Source: Aquimarina sp. MMG016 (lineage in GTDB: Bacteria; Bacteroidota; Bacteroidia; Flavobacteriales; Flavobacteriaceae). From it: a DNA stretch of 64,000 bases. The notes beneath the pieces were generated by a model. The model saw only the letters and a program-made list of their open reading frames with translations, was not told where the DNA came from and did not search any database. Location of the stretch: assembly GCF_018100805.1 (NCBI RefSeq), contig NZ_JAGJEA010000006.1:62001-126000 (forward strand), read 5' to 3'. Of the stretch, positions 19,255 through 29,258 are shown piece after piece (position 1 is the first letter of the stretch; every line of letters begins with the position of its first letter). A program made the translations under genes and the position numbers.

Positions 19255-20031
19255 TCAATTATCTTCTTTAGAAAGCAGTGTAAATATTCGTCTTAATAAT
19301 GTTTGATTGAATAAATCTTTATTTGATCTTTTTAATGCTCTTGAAGCATTATAATAAGAATCAATATCTTTTTTGAATTTAGGAAACACCTTTATAAAAT
19401 CACTTTTATTGTTTACATAATGATACGAATCATTATAATAAAGTACATATTCATTTTTGCTTAAAAACTCATAGTACACTACTTTATTTCTTTCTCTTCT
19501 TTTAACATTCTTCTTATGTTTCTTTAGAAGTATAAAAATGGAAGTCTCAAGTAGTGATTCGTGAAATCCATGTATACTACTGGTATTATTATCATCCTTT
19601 TTATTTATATTAATAAACCTATGATTATCAATAGTAAAAGAATGAACATTACTTTTTATAAGTTGTAAAGTAATTTCTCCATATCCTCTTTTTAATTTTA
19701 CCAAAACTTCGTCACCATGCACATCATATTTCATTGATAAATCAAAATATTCTTGTCCATCATAATCTATTGAACCTCTCAAAAAATCAGGAACCTCAAA
19801 AAACCTATGTTTTTCATTAATTGTTAAATATCTATCATTAAAAAAGACACCATTAAACAAACTTGTATTTTCAAAATTCACAGAACTATCAAACCAATTA
19901 TAATATATACTAGATTGATCACTTTTTCCTATCTGAGCATTTAAGAAGAATTTAGATAGCAAAAAGGGTAAGAATACAAACAATACCTTTTTGTAATTTA
20001 TAACCATAAAATTATTATAATATTCCTTCAA
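19255..20031 (-). CDS. Secreted protein of unknown function, first gene of the TonB operon
   Basis: A 258-residue protein with a hydrophobic signal sequence (VLFVFLPFLLSKFFLNAQ). An internal Met at residue 9 gives a more typical signal peptide, so the start may be at 20007. The mature part is rich in Asn, Lys and Tyr, with a central basic patch (KKHKKNVKRRERNK). I recognise no family. It lies 6 bp before the STN-TonB receptor, so it is almost certainly co-transcribed with it and may be a periplasmic partner or sensor. Confidence 0.65.
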   Translation of the reverse strand: MKEYYNNFMVINYKKVLFVFLPFLLSKFFLNAQIGKSDQSSIYYNWFDSSVNFENTSLFNGVFFNDRYLTINEKHRFFEVPDFLRGSIDYDGQEYFDLSMKYDVHGDEVLVKLKRGYGEITLQLIKSNVHSFTIDNHRFININKKDDNNTSSIHGFHESLLETSIFILLKKHKKNVKRRERNKVVYYEFLSKNEYVLYYNDSYHYVNNKSDFIKVFPKFKKDIDSYYNASRALKRSNKDLFNQTLLRRIFTLLSKEDN

Positions 20032-20385
20032 TATTTATAGTTTGACCCTCGTAAAAAGAATCAAAAATCGTTTAAGAATGAAAATGAAATTAGTGTTTCC
20101 CTTGACTGTGTTACTCTACAGACATTTTAAATATAGACCTTTTTAAAAACAACCATGAAACATTCTATTGTTAAATAACATAAACTTAACTTTTTCAATG
20201 GTCTGAGAATAGGTGAAGAAAAGTAGGTCATTTTTAGAATTCAAAAATAAATCTACCCCAGTTTTGTTAGGCTGTAAAACCCATAACATCAAAAGTAGGG
20301 TTTGTACTTAAGTGGTGGTTAATCTATAAAGATCAATTAAATACAACCCTACTTTCTGCTCATCTTAACAACATAACAAATTGGC
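20032..20385. other. Intergenic region between aspartate kinase and the TonB operon
   Basis: About 350 bp without an open frame of note. It should contain the promoter of the minus-strand TonB operon (near 20032-20120) and the 3' end of the aspartate kinase transcript. The only clear structure is the long inverted repeat listed separately. Confidence 0.5.
20292..20355 (-). terminator. Long-looped inverted repeat downstream of aspartate kinase
   Basis: AAAGTAGGGTTTGTA (20292-20306) pairs with TACAACCCTACTTT (20342-20355), with one bulged T and a 35-nt loop. It begins 30 bp past the aspartate kinase stop. A short T-run follows on the minus strand. It may be a terminator or a protective 3' hairpin. 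Confidence 0.4.
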
Positions 20386-21720
20386 TTATACTAATGCTTC
20401 ATGATGAGTATTAAATAGTTTCTCATTTAAGAATCTCAAAGTTGGTATTTTATCCTTGGTGTCTACTAAAATCGAAATGTTATTATTACTTCCCCCATAA
20501 GAAATCATCCTTACAGGAATATAATTTAAAACCTCAAAAAGTTTGTATGAATTTCTGTCATTAATAACTGATTCTCCAACAATACATATAATACTATGAT
20601 TTTGTTCAATTGTAACTTCTGCGTAATTTTCGATTTCCTTTACAATTTCATCAAGGTTACTTGTATCATCAATAGTAAGAGAAATTGCAATCTCAGAAGT
20701 TGTTATCATATCAATCGAAGTATGAAAGTTATCAAAAACTTCAAAAATTCTTCTTAAGTACCCATGTGCCATAAGCATTCGGTTAGACTTAATCTTAATC
20801 GCTGTAATATCATCTTTTGCAGAGATAGCCTTCAATCCTTTTTTATAGGTTCTATTAGAGATAATAGTACCAGCCGCCTGAGGATCAAAAGTGTTTTTTA
20901 ATAAAACCGGAATATCCTTATCCACCACTGGTGAAACCGTTTGAGGATGTAAAATTTTAGCTCCAAAATAAGCTAACTCAGCAGCTTCATTATAGGTTAG
21001 ATGTGAAATAGGATGTGTTTCTTCTACATATCGTGGATCATTATTATGCAAGCCATCAATATCAGTCCATATCTGTACCTCATTGGCTTGCAATGCTGCT
21101 CCAATTATAGTAGCGGTATAATCACTTCCGCCTCTTTTTAAGTGATTTATCTCTCCGTTTTCATCTTTACAGACAAAACCTTGAGTAATATATATCTGTG
21201 ATTTAATTTCTGCTTCTAATACTTTATGAAGTTTTTTAGAAACCTTATCTATATTTGGGTTTTCTACTGAATCCACGAACATGAAATCCTTAGCATCCAG
21301 CAAAACATTGTTAACACCTATAGAGTTTAAAAACTTGGAGAATATAAATGTTAGTAATGTTTCACCATAGGTAATAACTTTAGAGTTGATAGCTTCTGAA
21401 TATTTTTGACTCGTCAACTCAAACATCTCAGTAATTAAGAATGAAATACTATCTTTCAATTCGCTTCTTAATTCTTTATCCTCAATCAGTTGATCAATTA
21501 CATCGCAATGCTTAGTCTCTAATCTATGTAAATTCCTTGTAATAGCTTCTGTATCCCCGAATCTAATATTTTCTACCAAACGAACCAATTGATCAGTAAC
21601 TCCTGACATAGCTGAACACACAACAATCTTTTGCTCATCATCACTAATAAGTATATTTTTTACTTTTTGTAAATTTTCGACTGATCCTACAGAAGTACCT
21701 CCAAACTTTAAAACTTTCAT
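20386..21720 (-). CDS. Aspartate kinase (monofunctional)
   Basis: A 444-residue aspartokinase. The N-terminal kinase signature is MKVLKFGGTSVGSVENL, and the substrate and ATP motifs TQGFVCKDENGEINHLKRGGSDYTA and LHNNDPRYVEETHPI follow. Two ACT domains lie in the last 150 residues (IDMITTSEIAISLTID; ICIVGESV and MISYGGSNNNISILVD). It makes aspartyl phosphate, the first step to lysine, threonine and methionine, and is normally feedback-controlled through the ACT domains. It has no fused homoserine dehydrogenase. Divergent from it, about 100 bp away, is a small protein whose C-terminus also looks ACT-like. Confidence 0.95.
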   Translation of the reverse strand: MKVLKFGGTSVGSVENLQKVKNILISDDEQKIVVCSAMSGVTDQLVRLVENIRFGDTEAITRNLHRLETKHCDVIDQLIEDKELRSELKDSISFLITEMFELTSQKYSEAINSKVITYGETLLTFIFSKFLNSIGVNNVLLDAKDFMFVDSVENPNIDKVSKKLHKVLEAEIKSQIYITQGFVCKDENGEINHLKRGGSDYTATIIGAALQANEVQIWTDIDGLHNNDPRYVEETHPISHLTYNEAAELAYFGAKILHPQTVSPVVDKDIPVLLKNTFDPQAAGTIISNRTYKKGLKAISAKDDITAIKIKSNRMLMAHGYLRRIFEVFDNFHTSIDMITTSEIAISLTIDDTSNLDEIVKEIENYAEVTIEQNHSIICIVGESVINDRNSYKLFEVLNYIPVRMISYGGSNNNISILVDTKDKIPTLRFLNEKLFNTHHEALV

Positions 21721-21791
21721 CTATTCATACATTTTATAATGCATAATTAATTAACCTAGCACAAAAAATAAATATTTTGATATAAATTATA

Positions 21792-21799
21792 TATATTTG
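21792..21799 (+). promoter_or_regulatory. Bacteroidota -7 box (TATATTTG)
   Basis: TATATTTG fits the TAnnTTTG consensus and lies 24 bp before the ATG at 21823. A TTG at 21777 is closer than the usual -33 spacing, so only the -7 element is convincing. Confidence 0.4.
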
Positions 21800-21822
21800 T
21801 ACAATATGTTAAATATATAACA

Positions 21823-22467
21823 ATGAAAACCATAACAGATTGTGTACACGATATACTAAGGCATCAACCATTTCTGGAAGATGCGTTATCAAGAGATATC
21901 ATAAACTTTAGTTCTTTGGCTCTCGATATGAGGCCGCAGGTAGAAAAAATAATGAGAAAACCTATAAAGCCAGGTTCAATTATAATGGCCTTAAGAAGGT
22001 ATAATCCCAAACGAATAAAACATACAGATAATCTACGTAGTTTAGGAGATATTGTTGTGCGATCTGGAATAACAGAATATGCTTTTTTAAATTCTAATTC
22101 TATTCTTACCAGTCAATCAAACTTACTTAATAGTGTAAAAGATAAAAGCAAAACTTATTTTACATATTCAAGTAATTTTCAAGAAAGTAATATATTAGTT
22201 TCTTCTTCTTTAAAAGAGGTCGTAGAATTACATTTCAAGAATGAAACATGCATATCGGTTACCGATAACCTTTCTTCAATGTCTATAGCTTTACCAGATG
22301 ATAGCTCCAAGACCATAGGTTTATATTTTTATATTTTTAAGTTATTAGCATATGAAGGAATTCCTATTTTCGAAATTATATCTACCTCTAACTACTTTAC
22401 TCTATTTTTAGAAAAGGAATTTGTAAATGATGCTTTTTTACTTTTAAACGAAATAAAGGATGGGTAA
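21823..22467 (+). CDS. Unknown protein divergent from aspartate kinase, ACT-like C-terminus
   Basis: A 214-residue soluble protein. Residues 1-100 are helical (DCVHDILRHQPFLEDALSRD, VEKIMRKPIKPGSIIMALRR) and look like a DNA- or protein-binding helical domain. Residues about 140-212 have a beta-alpha-beta pattern (CISVTDNLSSMSIALPDD, GLYFYIFKLLAYEGIPIFEIISTSNYFTLFLEKEF) that resembles the ACT module of aspartokinases. I recall related uncharacterised proteins in Flavobacteria. Position and fold suggest an amino-acid-sensing partner or regulator of aspartate kinase; this is inference. A strong terminator follows directly. Confidence 0.65.
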   Translation: MKTITDCVHDILRHQPFLEDALSRDIINFSSLALDMRPQVEKIMRKPIKPGSIIMALRRYNPKRIKHTDNLRSLGDIVVRSGITEYAFLNSNSILTSQSNLLNSVKDKSKTYFTYSSNFQESNILVSSSLKEVVELHFKNETCISVTDNLSSMSIALPDDSSKTIGLYFYIFKLLAYEGIPIFEIISTSNYFTLFLEKEFVNDAFLLLNEIKDG

Positions 22468-22471
22468 TAAA

Positions 22472-22504
22472 ATAACCCAGCTTTTTAATATAAAGCTGGG
22501 TTAT
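22472..22504. terminator. Bidirectional terminator
   Basis: A perfect 13-bp stem, ATAACCCAGCTTT with AAAGCTGGGTTAT, and a 7-nt loop. It lies between the convergent ACT-like gene and the giant protease gene and can serve both. Confidence 0.85.
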
Positions 22505-22523
22505 AAAATATAAAAAAACCTAA

Positions 22524-25500
22524 TTACTTTTTGACTACTATTCTTTTTGTTATTGTAGTTTTATTTGAGACTATCCTAACTAAATAAACTCCTGATTCCA
22601 CAATTGGTAATTGTATTTCTTTGTTAACTTTAAAATTATTGATTTTTTGGTCATAAATCAACTTACCTACTAGATTGAATACTTGTATTTGTTCCAAAAT
22701 GTTTATTCCAGAATAATAAATATTAAAGATTCCATTTGAGGGGTTAGGTAATAATCGTAATAAATTGTCTTCAGCTACCTCTTCTTCAACCGAAAGAGGT
22801 GACTCAATTTGTAAAGAAACATCATCAATCATAGCTTTTGCCGGACCTGAATTAGAATCAGGAATATATGCACTAAATCTAAGTATAACATTCTGACCTT
22901 CATATGCAACCAATTGATCTAGAACTTGCTCCTCCATCGTTCTATCTATACTTCCGGTTAATGGATTTACTCCAAAAGTTATTTGATTTACATCAAAAAT
23001 CAAATTATTATTTTGATCATGAAAAGATACGGTCAATCTTCTTTCTCCTGATGGAGTAGCATAGCTAACATCATACTCTGCTAAAAAATTATAAGATAAT
23101 ATAGCTGTTGAAGCAGAAGTAAGATCATTAGGCAAAGATATTGTTTGTTCTAGTACATAGGTATCTCCTGCCTCTCCATCAAATGAAGTAAAAGCTGCGA
23201 ATTGCCCATCCACTGGATAGATCTCTGGTACAATTACACAAACATTTAGTGAATTTTCTAAAACGGTAAAGTTCATTCTACATCCGGAACTACTTCCTGG
23301 ACCAAAAGATCTCCAGGAACCAAAGTCTCCACACTCAAAACTACCATTGCTAATAAATTCATTAGGGTTATTAGGGGCAGATTCACAACTAGTTCTAAAC
23401 GTGTAAGGTCCAGACCAAGCGCTTTGATCGTTGTTATTACAATTTGCTCGTAAATAAACATCATAAAATGTATTAGCAATCAAACTATTAAGTTCAATAT
23501 TATTAGTATTAGTTTGTTCCGAAATACCTGAACCTAATAAAAAACCAGACTCACCATATTCTAAATCCCAAGTTTGCTCATTTCCACTATTGATATCCCA
23601 GTTTAATGATAAACTATTTGACTGTGCATTTGATAAAATAACTCCTGATGGATCAGGGCATCCTACTTCTGTTGTAAACGAAATTTTGGTAGAATCACTA
23701 AAACCTCCTGCTACACAAGAAGCTTTTAAATAAACCTCATATGAAGTATTTGCAGAAAGTTCAGTAATAAGAATTGAATTTGTATCTGCGGTAACTATAG
23801 TCCCATTGCCAAGTATAAAACCATTTAATCCATATTCAATTTCCCAACTATTACTTTCTGTAGAACTATCCCAAGAAAGTAAAGCTTCATGAGCGAGTGC
23901 ATCTACCAACATAAAATTAGATGGAATACTACAATTAGGTTTTGGTTCACAAATTACTTCTGCATCCCAACCCAAATAAGTTACACTTCCATCTGATGCG
24001 AACACAAATGTTAACGATCCTGTATCATGACTAGACACAATTTCTCCTGGCGAATTAGATCCGTTATAAGATCCTATTAAAGGAGCCGATGTATCAGGAC
24101 CGTCATAAATTCTTAAATAATCACAACATCCTTCTAACAGAAAAGCATCAAAACTTACTCTAACACGGTCATCACTAGACTCAGGAGCAATATGGGTTGT
24201 TTCTAATTCTCCATTTTGGTAATTACCGGTAGGGCCTCCAGAATCATAAAAACGATCCCCTTGACAAAAATTTGAAAGAGTTTTAAAATCAGCTGGTCCA
24301 ATCCATTCACTAAAATCTCCTGCACCACAATTAGCACGTATATAAAACTGATGATCTGTACCACTAGTAAGATTCTCAATAACACCCTCGTTTGTATTAG
24401 CATCTATTACTGCCCCTGTTCCTAATGCAAAGCCGCTTACCCCGTATTCAATCTGCCAATTTGTATTTGTATCATCTACCCAGTTAACTGTAGCAGAGTT
24501 AAACGATACAGAGGACACATCTAGTGAATATGGATTAAAACAAGAAGGGAGCTCTCCTATTCGAACATCATCTATTAATATATAATTGTATTCTGAAGAG
24601 TTTGTATTCTGAATGATACTAAATCTAATTTGGACATCATCGGTTATATTATAAGATGATAAATCCAGATAAAAATCTCTCCAACCATTAGTAGAACCTT
24701 GAACATTTTGAAGAGTATTCCAACTAGCACCATCATAAAACTCAACCGTCAATGTATTATACTCATTATTAAATATCTCGTTGCTATTAATAGAAAACTC
24801 AACTGATGGTGTAACTAAAGATGAAACATCTATAAAGGGTGTAATTAGATAAGAAGGAACTGTAGGATCAGAAGAATTGTTATTCTTCCAGGTATAGTTT
24901 GTCTGGTTACCTTCGGTTCTATCTTCAACTTCTCTTCCCAATTGGGAGTCGTAGTATCTACCAAAGGACCAATTACTATTACCCTCTTCACTCCAACAAG
25001 ACGGTCTGCTGTAGTTAGCAAATACTTCCTCAAATGGAGCACTATATGCATCACATGGAGTTGTAAAAAAGATCGGCCCAATGTATTCACTAGTATCTCC
25101 TATAGCACATATGGACCTTATATAAAGCTCATATTCTGTTTGAGGTTCTAGCGTAGTAATTTCATAAGGATTGGTATTAACCACCTGATTTGTTGCATTA
25201 GATGGAGAAAAGCCTCTTGGCCCGTATAACAATTCCCAATTAGATTCTAATCCTGACGTTGACCAAGAAACATCAACGGATCTAGACCTCTGATTTGAAA
25301 CTAACAAGCTGTGAGGGTTTAAACAACTTGGCAATTCATCAATTTTGATCTCATCTACCAATATATCATTATACTCTGAGTTACCCGGACTATTTTTAAT
25401 AACTGTAAATCTTAATTGAATTGGCCCAGTTATAGTATATGAGCTTAAATCAAAAGCAACATCTCTCCAACCATTCGTATTTTCCTGAAGTTCTATGATA

Positions 25501-28500
25501 TCATTCCAGACCGATCCATCATAAAACTCTGCTCGAAATGTATTATAAGTGTTATCTATAGTGTTTTTACTAAAAACCGAAAATTGAATTGAAGGTATTA
25601 ATAAACCTGAAATATCTACTAAAGGCAACGTCATTGTTGAAATTTGATTACTCCCACTAGGAGAAGAACCATCTACCCAGGCATAGTTCGTATTTCCTGA
25701 AGTATTTCTATCGCCGGCGTTAGCAGCATCATAACTTGCATTTCTATTAAACATCCAGGTTTCTGACCCAAATTGATTCCAGCATTGAGGTAAATTAAAT
25801 AACTCAAAACTTTCTACAAATGGTGCACTAACAACATCACATAATGTTTCAAAAGAAATGGGCCCGACGACATCACTTACTCCTCCTACCGAACAATTTC
25901 CTCTTATATAAACATCATACTGAGTGATAGGATCTAGTCCATCTAAAACATATGTTGTTTGCGAAGTATTTATAATCGTACCTGTACCTTCTTGAAATCC
26001 TGAAAATCCATATTCTACATCCCACGATGATGAATTGCCATCTGTCTCCCAAACTAGTGTAGCATTCTTAGCAGTAACTGAATCAATAGTAAAGTTGGTA
26101 GGTTGACTACAGTTAGGTTTAGGTTCGCAAATTACCTCTACATCCCAACCAGAGGCGGTTACACTTCCATCTGATGAGAACACAAATGTTAATGAGCCAG
26201 TCTCATGGCTGGAAATCAATACCCCTGGAGAACTAATTCCACTATAAGAACCAATTAACGAAGCTGATGTATTAGGACCATCGTAAATTGTTAAAAAATC
26301 ACAGCAACTTTCTAATTCAAAAGCATCAAATTTTACTCTTACACGATCATTGTTAGATTCAGGAGAAATTACAGTTGTTTCAAACTCTCCATTTTGGTAT
26401 GTGCCATTAGGCCCTCCAGAATCATAAAAACGATCTCCCGCACAATAATTAGCTGTAGTACTTATTGTTATTGGTCCTATCCAAGGAGCTAATCCACCAA
26501 CAGAACAAGTAGAACGCAAATAAAAGTCGTAGGATGTTAATGATTCTAAATTATTTATTTCAATAGAATTAACATCAGAATTTACAATAGTCCCGTTTTC
26601 TATTATAAAACCTGAGGTACCATATTGTACGTCCCAATTAGTAGAATTTAAATCTTCCCATATTAAATTCACATAAGTTGCTCCTACACCATTATAGGTA
26701 AAATTTTCAGGATTAGCACATTGGGTGGTAAAAGTATTAACAGAAGAAGACACATCATCTCCACAAGGATTTCTAGAAATAACTCGCCAATAATATGTAT
26801 TATCATAGGATAACGATTGAGGGCGATATATTACTTCTGAAGTATTTGTTGTTTCTATAATAGAAAGAAATTGATCATCCGTAGCAATTTGTAACTCATA
26901 TTCCTCTATATTTTCATTTCCATCCCATTCAAAATCATTTTCAATATTTACAGCAACAGAATTATTTTCAGGGCTCAAGAGATTAACCGGGGCAATTCCC
27001 GTCTCATAAATATTCAGGGTCGCTTCTAAAGTTTTTACTATCCCAGAAGTACTAGTACCAATTATGTTAAAAGGATAAGATCCAACAGGGGTTGTTGCTG
27101 TATTTGAAATGGTAAGACCTATAAACGCACCATTAACCTGTTGCCCTGAAATCATTAAGGGTGTAAAATTTGAAGTAATACCTAAAGGCAAATTTTCTGT
27201 AGAAAAAGTGGTTTCTTCATCAAAATCTAGAAAAGTACGATATTGAAAATCGAAAACTGCATTTTCTGATTGGCAGATTGAAACTGAATTATTATCTGAG
27301 GTAACTATAAATTCAGAGGCTTGAACAGTAATGTCAGTATTATTAATTGCAAAAAACACATTTTCTGAAGCTTTTACCATAACTCTTGCTTGAGAAGTAC
27401 TCTCAACATTTGGCAAAATAAAAGTTTCAGAACCATCATTAGCTATATTATTTTGTAATAAATAAGGGTATGTATTACCTCCATCGACAGATAAATAAAT
27501 ATCAACGTTTGCCGCATTAACCGGCTGAATATTAGTATTAGCAACATCCCAGGTTATGGTAACCTGATCTCCAACATTCCAAGTTTCTGCAATAGATTGA
27601 GATGTCACCAGAAAGGGACCAGAAGTATCATCAACTGTTAGAGTTAATCCATCTGTATTGGTTTGACCTCCACCTAATACATTATCTCTCACTGTCAATT
27701 CAAAACGCATTGTACGAGCAACAGACGGCAATACCTCCCATGTTGGAGAAAGGTTTCCCGATATCAGATCATCCAATCTGGGAAAATATCTTTTATTTGA
27801 CTCACTAGGAAGCCAAGATCTGAATAAAGGTCCATTTACCCAATTTGATTGAGGAGTATTTGATGAGAAAGGGTCTTCGGGATTGTTTTGTTCCCAACAG
27901 TAAGTTAACAAATCTCCATTATTAATATCCGATGCATCTCCTTCTAATACAAATGGTGTTGATCTAGGAATAGTATGGTCTGACCCAGCATTTACCATAG
28001 GAGCTGTATTAGAAATATCGATTATTTCTGCACAATTACTATTACTAATAGTCCATACAGCTACATCACGGATATCTACATAATTAAAGTAATCATCAGG
28101 CCCCTCCTGTACATCAGGAGAGCAAATACCTGCATACCCCATAATAGTACTCCCACTTCCTGGTTCTACTTCACTGTTAAAGCCACTTCTGCAATTACTG
28201 CTACTTTGCACGTGATATCCCCCAAATTGATGGCCAAATTCATGTGCTACAATTAAATTAAAGTTGTCTGAAGAAGGATCATTATGTACAGTAAATGCAC
28301 TTCCTTTTGAACCGTCTGTACATACACAGGCTATACAACCAGCATTACCATATATCGATCCTTCAACATGAAAAAGATGTCCCACATCATATCCAGAGCT
28401 ACCAATGAGAGAATTAGAATCAATAGCGTTTTGTAACTCACTATTTAAATTTGTAGAAAAAGGATCTGTATTACCATCTAAATAAATTAAACTATCATTA

Positions 28501-29258
28501 TCTGGTATGATTTGCATAGTAACAGAAAAATCTCTTTCAAAAATACCATTAACTCTATTAATTGAAGATACCATTGCGGCCAGTACTTTTACTTTTCTCT
28601 CAGTATCGTCAACTTCGGTTCCATCCAGAAAAAACTGGGAGTATTGACCACTCGCAGCTAATGCTAGTCGATATCTTCTTAAATTACCATCATTTGCATT
28701 CTTAGAAAAAGACTTGCTTGTTGGTTTTAACTTTTTTATTAAAGCGTCTGTTTCACAATCAAAATTGGAAAACTCTTCACTTTTAGAAGCAATTATTTTA
28801 CTTGAAGACTTATTTATTCTTTTAATATGTAAAACTTCTGAATCCTTGGTTGTCAATATTCCATTTAAACCATATAACGGATGATATGTAAACCTAATTT
28901 TTTCTAAAGGATTATAAGTTGATTGCCCAACAAAACTTTGTAATTTGGGATATTTTTTTTGAAGCTCCGGATGTAAAACTTCTGCCTTGTAAATTTTATA
29001 ATAATTAACGCCTCCATTTTGAGATGGAAACCTTAAAAGAACAGACTGTTCATTTTTGAAACGTGAAGGAATTCTTTGCAATTCTTCATACAATTTCGTA
29101 GAATTTATAGAAAACGAAAAATCAGACGTTTCCTTTTTTTGATATAATGAGACTGAAGCGTCATAAGACTCAGAACTCCACCAAACTGATTGCCCCATTG
29201 TAATAATAGGTAAACAAAATAATAATAAAAAAAACTTAATAGTAGTAATTTTTCCCAT
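22524..29258 (-). CDS. Giant secreted reprolysin-type (M12B) metalloprotease with T9SS sorting domain
   Basis: A 2244-residue exported protein. Order: signal peptide (1-22), propeptide-like region (about 25-190), zinc metalloprotease domain (about 190-410) with HEFGHQFGGYH at about 338-348 fitting HExxHxxGxxH, a Met-turn candidate in STIMGYAGIC, Ig-like domains (about 420-800), then alternating FnIII domains, two CUB domains (each with RFYDSGG, CCD and GSLTFVF), two MAM-like domains (each with TNGWRD), a carbohydrate-binding-like domain and a C-terminal T9SS type A sorting domain ending KRIVVKK. It should be exported by Sec then T9SS and attached to the surface or released. The modules suggest adhesion to host or polymer surfaces together with proteolysis. 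Confidence 0.9.
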   Translation of the reverse strand: MGKITTIKFFLLLFCLPIITMGQSVWWSSESYDASVSLYQKKETSDFSFSINSTKLYEELQRIPSRFKNEQSVLLRFPSQNGGVNYYKIYKAEVLHPELQKKYPKLQSFVGQSTYNPLEKIRFTYHPLYGLNGILTTKDSEVLHIKRINKSSSKIIASKSEEFSNFDCETDALIKKLKPTSKSFSKNANDGNLRRYRLALAASGQYSQFFLDGTEVDDTERKVKVLAAMVSSINRVNGIFERDFSVTMQIIPDNDSLIYLDGNTDPFSTNLNSELQNAIDSNSLIGSSGYDVGHLFHVEGSIYGNAGCIACVCTDGSKGSAFTVHNDPSSDNFNLIVAHEFGHQFGGYHVQSSSNCRSGFNSEVEPGSGSTIMGYAGICSPDVQEGPDDYFNYVDIRDVAVWTISNSNCAEIIDISNTAPMVNAGSDHTIPRSTPFVLEGDASDINNGDLLTYCWEQNNPEDPFSSNTPQSNWVNGPLFRSWLPSESNKRYFPRLDDLISGNLSPTWEVLPSVARTMRFELTVRDNVLGGGQTNTDGLTLTVDDTSGPFLVTSQSIAETWNVGDQVTITWDVANTNIQPVNAANVDIYLSVDGGNTYPYLLQNNIANDGSETFILPNVESTSQARVMVKASENVFFAINNTDITVQASEFIVTSDNNSVSICQSENAVFDFQYRTFLDFDEETTFSTENLPLGITSNFTPLMISGQQVNGAFIGLTISNTATTPVGSYPFNIIGTSTSGIVKTLEATLNIYETGIAPVNLLSPENNSVAVNIENDFEWDGNENIEEYELQIATDDQFLSIIETTNTSEVIYRPQSLSYDNTYYWRVISRNPCGDDVSSSVNTFTTQCANPENFTYNGVGATYVNLIWEDLNSTNWDVQYGTSGFIIENGTIVNSDVNSIEINNLESLTSYDFYLRSTCSVGGLAPWIGPITISTTANYCAGDRFYDSGGPNGTYQNGEFETTVISPESNNDRVRVKFDAFELESCCDFLTIYDGPNTSASLIGSYSGISSPGVLISSHETGSLTFVFSSDGSVTASGWDVEVICEPKPNCSQPTNFTIDSVTAKNATLVWETDGNSSSWDVEYGFSGFQEGTGTIINTSQTTYVLDGLDPITQYDVYIRGNCSVGGVSDVVGPISFETLCDVVSAPFVESFELFNLPQCWNQFGSETWMFNRNASYDAANAGDRNTSGNTNYAWVDGSSPSGSNQISTMTLPLVDISGLLIPSIQFSVFSKNTIDNTYNTFRAEFYDGSVWNDIIELQENTNGWRDVAFDLSSYTITGPIQLRFTVIKNSPGNSEYNDILVDEIKIDELPSCLNPHSLLVSNQRSRSVDVSWSTSGLESNWELLYGPRGFSPSNATNQVVNTNPYEITTLEPQTEYELYIRSICAIGDTSEYIGPIFFTTPCDAYSAPFEEVFANYSRPSCWSEEGNSNWSFGRYYDSQLGREVEDRTEGNQTNYTWKNNNSSDPTVPSYLITPFIDVSSLVTPSVEFSINSNEIFNNEYNTLTVEFYDGASWNTLQNVQGSTNGWRDFYLDLSSYNITDDVQIRFSIIQNTNSSEYNYILIDDVRIGELPSCFNPYSLDVSSVSFNSATVNWVDDTNTNWQIEYGVSGFALGTGAVIDANTNEGVIENLTSGTDHQFYIRANCGAGDFSEWIGPADFKTLSNFCQGDRFYDSGGPTGNYQNGELETTHIAPESSDDRVRVSFDAFLLEGCCDYLRIYDGPDTSAPLIGSYNGSNSPGEIVSSHDTGSLTFVFASDGSVTYLGWDAEVICEPKPNCSIPSNFMLVDALAHEALLSWDSSTESNSWEIEYGLNGFILGNGTIVTADTNSILITELSANTSYEVYLKASCVAGGFSDSTKISFTTEVGCPDPSGVILSNAQSNSLSLNWDINSGNEQTWDLEYGESGFLLGSGISEQTNTNNIELNSLIANTFYDVYLRANCNNNDQSAWSGPYTFRTSCESAPNNPNEFISNGSFECGDFGSWRSFGPGSSSGCRMNFTVLENSLNVCVIVPEIYPVDGQFAAFTSFDGEAGDTYVLEQTISLPNDLTSASTAILSYNFLAEYDVSYATPSGERRLTVSFHDQNNNLIFDVNQITFGVNPLTGSIDRTMEEQVLDQLVAYEGQNVILRFSAYIPDSNSGPAKAMIDDVSLQIESPLSVEEEVAEDNLLRLLPNPSNGIFNIYYSGINILEQIQVFNLVGKLIYDQKINNFKVNKEIQLPIVESGVYLVRIVSNKTTITKRIVVKK
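23935..24260 (-). repeat. CUB-encoding DNA repeat, copy 2 (partner 26110-26440)
   Basis: This stretch and 26110-26440 are strongly similar at both DNA and protein level. Both encode the CUB block from RFYDSGG to the motif EVICEPKPNCS. The duplication lies inside the giant protease gene, with copies about 2.2 kb apart, and points to a recent internal expansion. Confidence 0.75.
26110..26440 (-). repeat. CUB-encoding DNA repeat, copy 1 (partner 23935-24260)
   Basis: Partner of the repeat at 23935-24260. The copies flank the two MAM-like modules, so homologous recombination between them would delete about 2.2 kb. Whether that keeps the reading frame has to be checked by alignment. Confidence 0.75.

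Noticed and set aside
23935..26440. The CUB-encoding DNA repeats as a transposon or insertion sequence
   Set aside because: Both copies are in frame inside one gene and match domain boundaries; no transposase or terminal inverted repeats are present.
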